This document shows positions 9,627 to 17,411 of a DNA stretch of 55,462 nt, piece by piece (within the stretch, counting starts at the first letter, position 1; each line of letters begins with the position of its first letter). The notes beneath the pieces are model-generated. The model was not told the origin of the DNA, searched no databases, and saw only the letters and a list, made by a program, of their open reading frames with translations. Location of the stretch: positions 1 to 55,462 of the forward strand of contig REBL01000102.1 of assembly GCA_007692755.1 (NCBI GenBank), read 5' to 3'. Position numbers and translations under genes: made by a program. Source of the stretch: Nodularia sp. (in: cyanobacteria) (GTDB lineage: Bacteria; Cyanobacteriota; Cyanobacteriia; Cyanobacteriales; Nostocaceae).

Positions 9627-11087
9627 ATGTCTAAAAAAATTACTATTGGCTTACTGTCGCTGTTTCTCAGCACTCAAATCGCTGTCACCCAACAAACAGC
9701 CAAAGCACAAATACCTGTTACACCGACAAGCACCACAAAAACAATTTGTCCCGCCCAACTTAAACCAGCAGTAGACACCATTACAAACAGCCCGGAATTT
9801 AGGCGAGTGCGTTGGGGGATTTTAGTCAAAAATCTGGCTGATGAACAAACACTTTATAGTCGCGATGCTGAAAAATACTTTAATCCAGCTTCTAACACCA
9901 AATTACTGACAACAGCCGCAGCATTACAAGAATTGGGTGCAGATTTTCGCATTCGTACTTCTGTTTATCAAGATGGCGATGGTGTTTTGCGGGTAGTCGG
10001 TAGGGGAGACCCCAGTTTAAAAGTTCCGCAACTACAAGAATTAACCCAGCAATTACAGCAACAAGGAATTACTCAAGTTAACCAGTTAATTGCTGATGAT
10101 AGTTATTTTCAAGGAGAAATTGTTCATCCCAGTTGGGAATGGGAAGACTTAGCCGCTTATTATGGCGCACCAGTTAACAGTTTAATTGTCAATGAAAATG
10201 CTTCTCTATTTACGGTTTCGCCCCAAACCATAGGAAAACCATTACAACTCAAATGGAATGAACCCGTTGAAGCCTATCAGTGGCTAGTGGAAAATAATTC
10301 TGTCACTACTCAAAAAAATCAATCAGGGTTTGTTGCAGTTAGTCGGGGTTTAAAAGGGCCAGTGTTGCGAATTCAAGGACAGATGGCTGTAAATTCTAAT
10401 CCTACTATAAGAGCGATCGCTGTTTTTGACCCCGTGCAAAATTTCTTGCGACACTTCCGCCAAACTTTGGTGAAATCAGGAATTTCTGTGAGTCAGATGT
10501 CTAACGGTACGAGTGGTAAAAATGAACAAGAACTAGCAGCAGTGGAATCACCGCCTTTATCTGAGTTGTTAAAAGAGACAAATATTAATAGTAATAATTT
10601 GTATGCAGAAGCTTTATTGAGGGCTTTAGCTAAACAACCATTAGAAAATAATCAAACTACGGCTGATGCAGGTTTAGAAGTTGTCAAGAATAGTTTAACT
10701 AAATTAGGAGTAGATCCCACAAGTTACATATTAGTAGATGGTTCTGGCTTATCTCGCAAAAACTTAATTAGTCCCCAAGCTTTGGTGCAAACTTTACAGG
10801 CGATGGTGAAATCACCACACGCAGAACTTTTTCGGGCTTCTCTACCTGTTGCGGGTGTAAGCGGGACTTTAAGAAATCGCTTGCGTGATACCCCGGCTGT
10901 GGGAATTGTCCAAGCAAAAACAGGCACAATGACGGGTGTAGTTTCCCTCTCCGGATATGTGAATGCGCCTAACTATCAGCCTTTAGCATTCAGTATAATT
11001 GTGAATCATTCTGAACAACCCGCTAGCGTTGTGCGGCAATCAATGGATGAAATTGTCGTCATGCTAACACAGTTACAGCGTTGTTAA
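9627..11087 (+). CDS. dacB: D-alanyl-D-alanine carboxypeptidase/endopeptidase (PBP4, peptidase S13)
   Basis: This 486-residue low-molecular-weight penicillin-binding protein trims or opens peptidoglycan cross-links in the periplasm. An N-terminal signal peptide (about 1-28, ending near TAKA) is followed by the three serine-transferase motifs: SxxK (Ser89-Asn-Thr-Lys92 in NPASNTKLL), SxN (NSNNLYAE, about residue 318) and KTG (AKTGTMTG, about residue 431). The large insert between the first and second motif is typical of class C PBP4 enzymes. The ATG at 9627 sits next to a heptamer repeat tract, and no Shine-Dalgarno sequence is visible. Confidence 0.92.
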   Translation: MSKKITIGLLSLFLSTQIAVTQQTAKAQIPVTPTSTTKTICPAQLKPAVDTITNSPEFRRVRWGILVKNLADEQTLYSRDAEKYFNPASNTKLLTTAAALQELGADFRIRTSVYQDGDGVLRVVGRGDPSLKVPQLQELTQQLQQQGITQVNQLIADDSYFQGEIVHPSWEWEDLAAYYGAPVNSLIVNENASLFTVSPQTIGKPLQLKWNEPVEAYQWLVENNSVTTQKNQSGFVAVSRGLKGPVLRIQGQMAVNSNPTIRAIAVFDPVQNFLRHFRQTLVKSGISVSQMSNGTSGKNEQELAAVESPPLSELLKETNINSNNLYAEALLRALAKQPLENNQTTADAGLEVVKNSLTKLGVDPTSYILVDGSGLSRKNLISPQALVQTLQAMVKSPHAELFRASLPVAGVSGTLRNRLRDTPAVGIVQAKTGTMTGVVSLSGYVNAPNYQPLAFSIIVNHSEQPASVVRQSMDEIVVMLTQLQRC

Positions 11088-11099
11088 ATCTCCTCACTT

Positions 11100-11155
11100 C
11101 CTCCTCTCTGCGCCTCTGCTTACTGAGCGAAGTCGAAGTATGCGCCTCTGCGTGA
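11100..11155. repeat. Dispersed repeat between convergent dacB and tmk
   Basis: The core TCTCTGCGCCTCTGC occurs, interrupted by TTACTGAGCGAAGTCGAAGT, and then GCGCCTCTGCGTGAT again. It fills most of the 74-bp gap between the dacB and tmk stop codons. It is related to the repeats at 9504 and 21449. Confidence 0.55.
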
Positions 11156-11161
11156 TATCTT

Positions 11162-11791
11162 TCACAATTCCAACTTTTCCCGCAAAATGCCCTGAATCAC
11201 TTGTTGCACAGCTGCTTGACTTAAAGTACCATCTACTCGTACAATCCGCGCAGGGTGAGATGCTGCTAACTCTGCGTATCCTTGCTGAACACGCCGATGA
11301 AAAGCAATTGTTTCTTGCTCAATGCGGTCAAATCCTACTCCATCGCCTTTTTTACGGGCTAGTCCCACCTCCACATCCACATCTAGCCAAATAGTTAAGT
11401 CACTTTCTAAACCACCTGTAGCAATCAAGTTAAGTTGATTGATTAAGCTCATGTTCAAACCTCGACCATAACCTTGGTAGGCAGTGGTAGAATCAGTATA
11501 GCGATCGCACAATATATATTTTCCATCTGCTAAATTTGGTTTAAGTTCTTGTTCCACGTGGTGCGACCGGTCAGCCGCATACAATAATAATTCTGTCACC
11601 TCAGCAATTGGTTCATTCTCGACTTTCTCTAGTAAAAGACGGCGTAAATGTAAGCCTAACTCTGTTCCTCCTGGTTCACGAGTCACAACCACAAAGACAC
11701 CTAAATTTTGCAACCATTCACAACAAAGCTGCATCTGGCTAGTTTTCCCACAGCCTTCCACCCCTTCAAATACAATTAATTTGCCACCCAT
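11162..11791 (-). CDS. tmk: Thymidylate kinase
   Basis: dTMP kinase makes dTDP for DNA synthesis. The 209-residue protein has the P-loop GVEGCGKTSQ (residues 10-19), the DRYTDST motif near residue 97 with the base- and phosphate-contacting residues, and the GYGRGL segment. Length and order of motifs fit the bacterial family. Start is ATG at 11791. The gene is convergent with dacB. Confidence 0.93.
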   Translation of the reverse strand: MGGKLIVFEGVEGCGKTSQMQLCCEWLQNLGVFVVVTREPGGTELGLHLRRLLLEKVENEPIAEVTELLLYAADRSHHVEQELKPNLADGKYILCDRYTDSTTAYQGYGRGLNMSLINQLNLIATGGLESDLTIWLDVDVEVGLARKKGDGVGFDRIEQETIAFHRRVQQGYAELAASHPARIVRVDGTLSQAAVQQVIQGILREKLEL

Positions 11792-11801
11792 GTTTTTTAA
11801 G

Positions 11802-11945
11802 TTAGTCTAAATATACTTGTTCGCTGACGTTGGAATTATGTTTGTATTGGCTCAAAGTTACCTTAGATACCTTAGTTTCTAGCAATACTTCTGTCTTTGC
11901 GTTGAAACACTGGATATCAAGACGAACCAACAAGCCACAACTCAT
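11802..11945 (-). CDS. Possible small protein upstream of tmk, 47 aa
   Basis: An ATG-initiated frame of 47 codons (MSCGLLVRLDIQCFNAKTE...) ends 10 bp before the tmk start and follows a strong hairpin on its 5' side. The composition is protein-like, but I recognise no family and see no clear ribosome binding site. It could be a short leader peptide, a remnant or chance. Confidence 0.25.
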   Translation of the reverse strand: MSCGLLVRLDIQCFNAKTEVLLETKVSKVTLSQYKHNSNVSEQVYLD

Positions 11946-11968
11946 ATTTTTATTTATTTTTTATACAC

Positions 11969-12010
11969 AAAAAAGCACTTGAGAATTTTGCTTACTCAAG
12001 TACTTTTTTG
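11969..12010. terminator. Bidirectional rho-independent terminator-like hairpin
   Basis: An inverted repeat (AAAAAAGCACTTGAG ... CTCAAGTACTTTTTT) with one G-U or A-C position in a 15-bp stem and a loop of about 12 bases, flanked by A and T runs so that it could work in both directions. It lies in the spacer between the subtilase gene and tmk. No gene reads directly into it from the left, so it may end an unannotated transcript. Confidence 0.65.
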
Positions 12011-12253
12011 TAAAAGTATATACCAGTTCACTTGTTTGATGCAAAATTTGAAAACGGCAAGATTGCTTTCAGAGAAACATTGCCAGAATTACTTGTAACA
12101 AACATTGTGTGAAGTGGTAGCACTCCTTGCACTATATCAATAGTAGCTCTTCTAGGATAAAATCGAACATTTTATTCGTGACAGTTTATGAACTAACCTT
12201 AGTTATAAATAATGCACTGTGCTTAGTAGCCATTAAAACTCTACTCTCTTTCA
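12010..12253. other. Intergenic stretch without recognisable gene
   Basis: The remaining part of the 490-bp spacer between tmk and the subtilase gene. It is AT-rich with no convincing ORF, and I can name nothing beyond the hairpin before it and the heptamer repeat after it. Confidence 0.4.
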
Positions 12254-12278
12254 GGGAGTAGGGAGTAGGGAGTAGGGA
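12254..12278. repeat. Heptanucleotide tandem repeat (STRR), GGGAGTA
   Basis: About 3.5 copies of GGGAGTA just downstream of the subtilase stop codon (minus strand). It is of the same class as the 7-bp repeats at 9572, 33481 and 49990. Confidence 0.8.
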
Positions 12279-12282
12279 GAAA

Positions 12283-13887
12283 TTACTGTGAGGCTGAATT
12301 AGCAACACTCCACCAAGCTAAACCATAGGGTTGAGTTGCTTCGTTGACCTGTTGACGAAACTGGACACGGATTTTATAGTTACCAGTAGCCGGAACTGGG
12401 CAGAAAATATGTTCTACACTGTCAATTTCACTAGCTGAAGAGCAAACAACACCAGCATCTGAATCTTTAGCATCTGCTTTGATTAAGTATAGGTCAAGGT
12501 TATTCAAGCCGCGATCGCGAAAAGTTTCACCCACATCAAACTGCTGGTTTTTATTGGTATCATTTAGCTCGACCAACCGATTCCAACTCAGAGTAATACT
12601 CACAAAACTGTCTTGCTTTAAAGGTTTAGCCAAGGCATAATCCACAGTAGATCCCACATCCACTTTGCCATAATCCCAACCGACAGCCGGGACTGTACTG
12701 GATGGTCGCCATTGACCAGTGCTGAATTGCTGATAAGCCCGAAAAGTATTTAAATGTCCAGTTCCCATTTGAGCATCCAAGGGAATTTTGGGGTCTTCAT
12801 AAGCTTCAGATTTCAGCCAGTTTTGATTTTGTTTATCAATCAGCGTCCGAGACATACCCAAGCGCAAGCCATCACCACTATCTTCGAGCTTGTCGGCGGA
12901 ATTCAACAATACAGCCTTCATCACTTGATGACGACGAGCATCAACACTCCAATTGCGTTGTTTAGTTTGTAGTTGTCGGTCACCAAATTCTTGCAATAAC
13001 GCCACAGTAGCTGTAACTTGAGGAGCCGCAAAACTTGTCCCTGTGACCTTATTCAACTTACCATCTGGATTGAGCATCGGAATATTACTTCCTGGTGCCA
13101 CCAAACCGATAGAAGGACGACCATCAATATTAAACTCCTTACCAGCTAACCGAGCCGTAGCTCCCTTGTTAATCGCCGCCAAATTGGAAACGTCAACTTT
13201 ATTAAAAATACCTCTGCGGCGGGATGAAAAAGCAACGTTGAGTCCGTTATAATTATCTGTAGGAATTGGAATACCACCCCTGCCTTGGTTGCCCGCGATC
13301 GCATACAAAACATTATGAACGCGACTAGACCAATCCAGACATAAAGTTAGTAAAGCATTACCGTCTAAAACAGCATCAGGACGCGGATCACGGCTCAGAG
13401 GTTCACCAAAGCTAAAATTAATCGCACGGACATCATTACCATTTTGTAAGGCTACGTGTTGTGCCGTCAAACACTCTTCTGGCTGTCCCATGTTTCTGGT
13501 AGAACCCACGGCAGACGAATACAATCGTGCCTTTGGGGCAACTCCCGGTATGGCTTTATCTCGACTCACCATCACACCTGCAACATTGTAGGCGTGGGAG
13601 TCAACACCAGTGTTAGATTTAGCCGGGCCATCTCGCAAAAACACTCCTGCTAATGATATTGCAGGGTTTTGAGATACAGCCTTATCCCACCCAAACATTC
13701 CCGGACGACCGATTTCCACCTGACCAATAGCAATCTTGCGCCCCAATAAATTATAAGGAGGTTGGTGTAATTTTAGAGCATCAATACCATGAGTACCTAA
13801 AGAACTTTGCCAAGCTGAAGCCAATACAGGCGCACTTAAACAAGAAGCACTCAATCCCCAAACAATCCAGCTGAGTTTTTTGCCCAT
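12283..13887 (-). CDS. Secreted subtilisin-like serine protease (S8) with altered Asp motif
   Basis: This 534-residue protein starts with a signal peptide (about 1-23, ending near VLASA). The S8 fold is shown by the His motif (DSHAYNVAGVM, aligned with SHGTHVAG), the oxyanion Asn region (YAIAGNQGRGG) and the Ser motif (GTSFAAPQVTA, near residue 285). In the first block, where subtilases have V-I-D-T/S-G, this protein reads GQVEIGRPG, so the catalytic Asp seems to be Glu. The C-terminal part after about residue 390 looks like a beta-rich domain. It may be a modified or weak protease. ATG start at 13887. It is divergent from rpe. Confidence 0.8.
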   Translation of the reverse strand: MGKKLSWIVWGLSASCLSAPVLASAWQSSLGTHGIDALKLHQPPYNLLGRKIAIGQVEIGRPGMFGWDKAVSQNPAISLAGVFLRDGPAKSNTGVDSHAYNVAGVMVSRDKAIPGVAPKARLYSSAVGSTRNMGQPEECLTAQHVALQNGNDVRAINFSFGEPLSRDPRPDAVLDGNALLTLCLDWSSRVHNVLYAIAGNQGRGGIPIPTDNYNGLNVAFSSRRRGIFNKVDVSNLAAINKGATARLAGKEFNIDGRPSIGLVAPGSNIPMLNPDGKLNKVTGTSFAAPQVTATVALLQEFGDRQLQTKQRNWSVDARRHQVMKAVLLNSADKLEDSGDGLRLGMSRTLIDKQNQNWLKSEAYEDPKIPLDAQMGTGHLNTFRAYQQFSTGQWRPSSTVPAVGWDYGKVDVGSTVDYALAKPLKQDSFVSITLSWNRLVELNDTNKNQQFDVGETFRDRGLNNLDLYLIKADAKDSDAGVVCSSASEIDSVEHIFCPVPATGNYKIRVQFRQQVNEATQPYGLAWWSVANSASQ

Positions 13888-14066
13888 TGTTTAGTTGTTA
13901 ATGATTAGTTGTTATTTACTTATTGTTTATCAAGATAATTTTTTTTGCTTCCCTGTTCAGGAGTATTTCTTTTGCAGCCTAAACAGGACGGGATCAAAGT
14001 TATCCAGATTGGCTCAATATTTTGTTACAATGCCTACAGAAGAGAACGCTTAAAAACCCACTAACC

Positions 14067-14774
14067 ATGACCCAAAAACCATCTCAAAAGCCCGTTGTGA
14101 TCTCTCCATCCATCTTATCCGCCGATTTTAGTCGTCTGGGCGACGAAATTCGGGCTGTAGATGCCGCCGGAGCAGATTGGATTCATGTTGATGTAATGGA
14201 TGGTCGTTTCGTACCTAACATTACAATCGGTCCTCTGGTTGTGGAGGCGATTCGCCCAGTGACAACCAAACCTCTGGATGTCCACTTGATGATTGTGGAA
14301 CCAGAGAAGTATGTTGAAGATTTTGCTAAAGCGGGTGCTGATATTATTTCCGTACATTGCGAGCATAATGCTTCGCCGCACCTGCACCGGACATTGGGAC
14401 AAATCAAGGAACTAGGCAAGAAAGCAGGCGTTGTCCTTAACCCTGGTACTCCTTTAGTCCTAATTGAACACGTTCTAGAATTGTGCGATTTAGTTCTAAT
14501 TATGAGCGTTAACCCCGGCTTTGGCGGTCAAAGCTTCATCCCCGGTGTGTTACCAAAAATTCGCCAATTGCGCCAAATGTGTGATGAACGTGGTTTAGAC
14601 CCCTGGATTGAAGTTGATGGGGGACTCAAGGCTAATAATACTTGGCAGGTTTTGGAAGCTGGCGCTAATGCCATTGTGGCTGGTTCAGCTGTATTTAAAG
14701 CCCCAGATTACGCTGAAGCTGTATCCTCTATTCGTAACAGTAAGCGTCCTGCACAAGAATTGGCAAAGGTTTAA
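14067..14774 (+). CDS. rpe: Ribulose-phosphate 3-epimerase
   Basis: This enzyme interconverts ribulose-5-phosphate and xylulose-5-phosphate in the Calvin and pentose phosphate cycles. The protein has the TIM-barrel landmarks [21 protein letters not shown] (metal-binding His and Asp), [18 protein letters not shown] and VDGGL, with AGSAVF at the phosphate site. I chose ATG 14067 (MTQKPSQ, 235 aa, the family length) over the longer frame beginning at TTG 14022, which only adds a non-conserved stretch. Confidence 0.95.
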   Translation: MTQKPSQKPVVISPSILSADFSRLGDEIRAVDAAGADWIHVDVMDGRFVPNITIGPLVVEAIRPVTTKPLDVHLMIVEPEKYVEDFAKAGADIISVHCEHNASPHLHRTLGQIKELGKKAGVVLNPGTPLVLIEHVLELCDLVLIMSVNPGFGGQSFIPGVLPKIRQLRQMCDERGLDPWIEVDGGLKANNTWQVLEAGANAIVAGSAVFKAPDYAEAVSSIRNSKRPAQELAKV

Positions 14775-14835
14775 TTATTTCGCCAGATAAATACAGCAGT
14801 TTGCAGGTAGATGAGGTACAGATATTAATACTAAA

Positions 14836-14864
14836 AATCTTGTGGGGTGGGCATCCTGCCCGCC
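14836..14864. repeat. Dispersed repeat AATCTTGTGGGGTGGGCATC...
   Basis: A short intergenic repeat with an inner GGGC-ATCCT-GCCC inverted element. Related copies are at 26966-26990 and, reversed, at 45277-45308. It lies between rpe and its terminator. Confidence 0.6.
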
Positions 14865-14908
14865 TGAGTATACCTCTCAAAAATTAAATATGCTGTAACT
14901 AAGTTGAC

Positions 14909-14935
14909 AACCTCCCGAATTGAATTCGGGAGGTT
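14909..14935 (+). terminator. Terminator hairpin between rpe and the convergent gene
   Basis: A 13-bp perfect inverted repeat (AACCTCCCGAATT, one base, then the complement), followed by CTATTATTT. It is a strong GC-rich stem in the gap between rpe and the converging gene at 14977. Confidence 0.7.
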
Positions 14936-14976
14936 CTATTATTTACATTCTTTGCTGATGGACAATCCTACAGTGC

Positions 14977-15480
14977 TTATTTACGACTACCTAACCATTT
15001 AGCCGCCGCAATTCCAATCAAGCCAGCGACAACAGGATTGCTGAGAAACTTCATAATTGCTGGTTGTTCCGCTAACACCTCACGGAAAATATCAGGGTGG
15101 TTGTGATAAGCAAAAGATGCAAGTTTACTCACATCATCAGCACTCATGCGGTTAGGATTGCGAGTCGAAAGATTTAATTGCTGTTCTAAGCGTTTGTCGT
15201 CTAAATTTCTCGATTTAAATTCTTTGAAAAAAGCCTTGGCGACATCATCCCGTTCATTGGGTTTGATTTGCGCGATCGCTTTTTGTAATTCGGGTTCCAT
15301 TTGGCTAGAAGGTATCCGTTCAGGACTTGCAGACTTGCCAAATAATTGACGACGTTGATCCGGTGTTGTCCTCTGAGCAAAATCATCGAAGTTGTCATAG
15401 GAAGCATCATCAAGAGATTCTACATTGCCCTGAGACAAATCGTTCATGATTTGTCTTCTATACTCTTCGCTACTTGTCAC
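14977..15480 (-). CDS. Conserved hypothetical protein with C-terminal hydrophobic segment
   Basis: A 167-residue, mostly polar protein (MTSSEEYRRQIMNDLSQGN...) with many Asp/Arg/Lys residues, ending in a single hydrophobic segment (NPVVAGLIGIAAAKWLG, about 147-163) that could anchor it to a membrane. I do not recognise a named domain. It is the first of four same-strand small genes (14977-17163) that include CsbD and a lipoprotein, which suggests a stress-related neighbourhood. It has its own spacers, so it is probably not part of a tight operon. Confidence 0.7.
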   Translation of the reverse strand: MTSSEEYRRQIMNDLSQGNVESLDDASYDNFDDFAQRTTPDQRRQLFGKSASPERIPSSQMEPELQKAIAQIKPNERDDVAKAFFKEFKSRNLDDKRLEQQLNLSTRNPNRMSADDVSKLASFAYHNHPDIFREVLAEQPAIMKFLSNPVVAGLIGIAAAKWLGSRK

Positions 15481-15530
15481 TTTACTTACTCCTTTTTTTC
15501 CATCACCTGAAGGGTTGAATCTAAATCAAA

Positions 15531-15968
15531 TTAGCTATATTGAATTTGATTCGTCGCCCTGTCATACTCAGTCGTCAAAATTAACTGTTTGTCTGGCCCA
15601 TATACCAAAACCTTTAAATTCTGCCCTGGAAAGTTTTTCTCAAAGCCTTGAACTAAAGATTTTGCTAAAGGTCGCACCTCGTTAGGGCTAACTTGAGGAG
15701 AAATTACCACACCCAGTTTATTGTTATCACGGACATAAGCGTCCTTGACTAATCCGCTCGATGTTTGCACAACCCAGTCACCGAAGCTTTGTCCGGCTGG
15801 GGTATTACCTCTCTCTAACTCTGCATAAGTTACGTCACGGCCAATGGTTGGGGTAGCAGTACGGTCAGCTTCGGTTACAGTTCCGCCGCCACAAGCAGTA
15901 GTTATTGTTAACACTAAAATTAATATGAAAGCCATCGCAATTTTGCGACCCTGCTGAAGCAGATTCAT
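15531..15968 (-). CDS. Small lipoprotein of unknown function
   Basis: The 145-residue product begins with basic residues, a hydrophobic segment and a lipobox (TTAC, Cys26, followed by GGG). So it should be a lipid-anchored envelope protein. The mature part has a compact domain (GQSFGDWVVQTSSGLVKDAYV...NQIQYS) that I cannot assign. Start ATG at 15968, preceded by a purine stretch (GAGAGGT) at good distance. It is in the same orientation as the genes on either side. Confidence 0.72.
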   Translation of the reverse strand: MNLLQQGRKIAMAFILILVLTITTACGGGTVTEADRTATPTIGRDVTYAELERGNTPAGQSFGDWVVQTSSGLVKDAYVRDNNKLGVVISPQVSPNEVRPLAKSLVQGFEKNFPGQNLKVLVYGPDKQLILTTEYDRATNQIQYS

Positions 15969-16279
15969 TTTTTACCTCTCATAGTAAAATAGTTAGCAAC
16001 TATGTAATTTCATGGAAATAAATCAAATGCACACTTAATCGATTAACAGACTTTGGTGTAGATATAAATATAATAAAATATTGTTTAGCTATCTGAAAAA
16101 TTAACTCATCATGTGTTTCCTCTGGCAAGTGAGAAGGAAAATAAGTAATAATAACCTTTACCTTCTCTTGCTCATCTCGAATAAAAAGGGTCTTGCCAAG
16201 ATTTTCACACAGCCTTTACCTTGGCAGAGATTAAATTAAACCCAATTAGATTTCTCAGGACTTGCAAAGCAGAGATTTT
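15969..16279. other. Spacer with an open frame lacking a start codon
   Basis: About 310 bp. On the minus strand 16215-16000 is open for 71 codons and reads like protein (for example RDEQEKVKVIITYFPSHLP), but has no ATG and only internal TTG/GTG codons. It may be the tail of a decayed gene. On the right, near 16200, a short inverted repeat (CTTGCCAAG and CCTTGGCAG) could pair. Confidence 0.3.
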
Positions 16280-16462
16280 TTAATCTAGCTTTTCTTTGAC
16301 ATTATCTTTCACGTCTTCTACTCCGTGACGCACTTGACTTTCAGCTTGTTTTGCTTTGCCTTTAGCCTTATCTTCTGGATCTCCGGTAACATTGCCGAGT
16401 GCTTCTTGAGCCTTACCTTCAATATTTTTACCAGTGGCTTTAGCGCGATCTTCTATGCTCAT
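16280..16462 (-). CDS. CsbD family stress protein
   Basis: A 60-residue hydrophilic protein with the CsbD pattern: an N-terminal SIEDRAKATGKNIEGKAQEALGN segment, then TGDPEDKAKGKAKQAE and a charged helical end. CsbD-like proteins are general-stress proteins in many bacteria (sigma-B controlled in Bacillus); their molecular role is not settled. A good ribosome binding site (GGAGTG) lies upstream of the ATG at 16462. Confidence 0.88.
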   Translation of the reverse strand: MSIEDRAKATGKNIEGKAQEALGNVTGDPEDKAKGKAKQAESQVRHGVEDVKDNVKEKLD

Positions 16463-16640
16463 TTTGCACTCCTAATTAGATAGACAATTAGCTATCAAAG
16501 TTATAATTAATTTGAAAAGCTTTTTGTGATTACCTTTATACTTTAGTTAAATTTTGCATTGGTATCTTCCGCCATAAGATACATTAGTTATCTATATACA
16601 AAGAGTGATTATAAAAGCAAGTTGAATATTTTATTTGATT

Positions 16641-16670
16641 AAAAAACCCGGTTGTGTTATGGAACCGGGT
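16641..16670 (-). terminator. Rho-independent terminator of the RPIG-repeat gene
   Basis: Read on the minus strand: the stem ACCCGGTT with loop and AACCGGGT, followed by TTTTTT. It lies 26 bp beyond the stop codon of the gene at 16696-17163. Confidence 0.85.
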
Positions 16671-16695
16671 AATGGTAATTATCGTATTTTGAGGA

Positions 16696-17163
16696 CTAAT
16701 CGAGAAAACCCATAAAGAGTTCCGACTCATCAGTCTCATTTGGTGCTGTTGGACGGTTCCCAAACGAGGAATAGCTATCAGAAATTGCTATTAAACTGGA
16801 ACCTATTGGACGAATACCAGATAAGTTGATCGTGTCAACAATTTCAAATGTGTGACCGCCAATGGGGCGAATTCCCATAATATTAACTGTGTCAGCTACA
16901 ACCAAAGTGCTGACACCAATAGGGCGGATTCCAGAAATTTGGACTGTCCCAGCAATTTGTAGATCGCTACTACCAATGGGACGAACTCCAGAAACGGCTA
17001 ATTTCCCTTGCTCTTTCGGCACTGGCAGATCCGAGCTTTTTTCGACTTTATCTTTATTCAAACTATTATCCTGCTTATTTTCAACTTCCACGGTCTTTTC
17101 CCCCTTCGGCTTGGTATCCGGTTTTCGAGGACCGATTTCTTCACCAGTGCTGCTAATACTCAT
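16696..17163 (-). CDS. Protein with about 20-residue GIRPIG tandem repeats
   Basis: A 155-residue protein. The first 50 residues are highly charged and probably disordered. Then follow four repeats of about 20 residues, each with (S/M)G(V/I)RPIG followed by a hydrophobic stretch (GSSDLQIAGTV, GVSTLVVADTV, GGHTFEIVDTI, GSSLIAISDSY), and a fifth, worn copy (FGNRPTAP). The end is ELFMGFLD. Alternating hydrophobic residues suggest a small beta-solenoid. Similar GxRP-repeat proteins with an LMGYLD-like end occur in cyanobacteria, but I know no function. The gene has its own terminator. Confidence 0.75.
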   Translation of the reverse strand: MSISSTGEEIGPRKPDTKPKGEKTVEVENKQDNSLNKDKVEKSSDLPVPKEQGKLAVSGVRPIGSSDLQIAGTVQISGIRPIGVSTLVVADTVNIMGIRPIGGHTFEIVDTINLSGIRPIGSSLIAISDSYSSFGNRPTAPNETDESELFMGFLD

Positions 17164-17411
17164 AAACGGATACCTCTTTATTAACTGAATTTTACAATAA
17201 TGAAGGAAAAATGAATTTTTTTTCCACGCATAAAGAGTGTAACCTGAAAAAAGCTTGTAAATATATAAGTATCTTTAAAACTGATACATAAGTAAATTTA
17301 AATTGTAAAATTTTGTAAAATAATATTGCTGTTTATTAGTTTGATTACCTAAGTTTAGCAGGGGCTGAACAGTATCGTTAACATGAGATAGGGTATTTTC
17401 AACAGAACTGT

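Noticed and set aside
14022..14066. N-terminal extension of rpe from TTG 14022
   Set aside because: The added residues are not conserved in the family; ATG 14067 gives the normal length.
16000..16215. 71-codon open minus-strand stretch
   Set aside because: Reads like protein but has no start codon; kept only as a note in the spacer.
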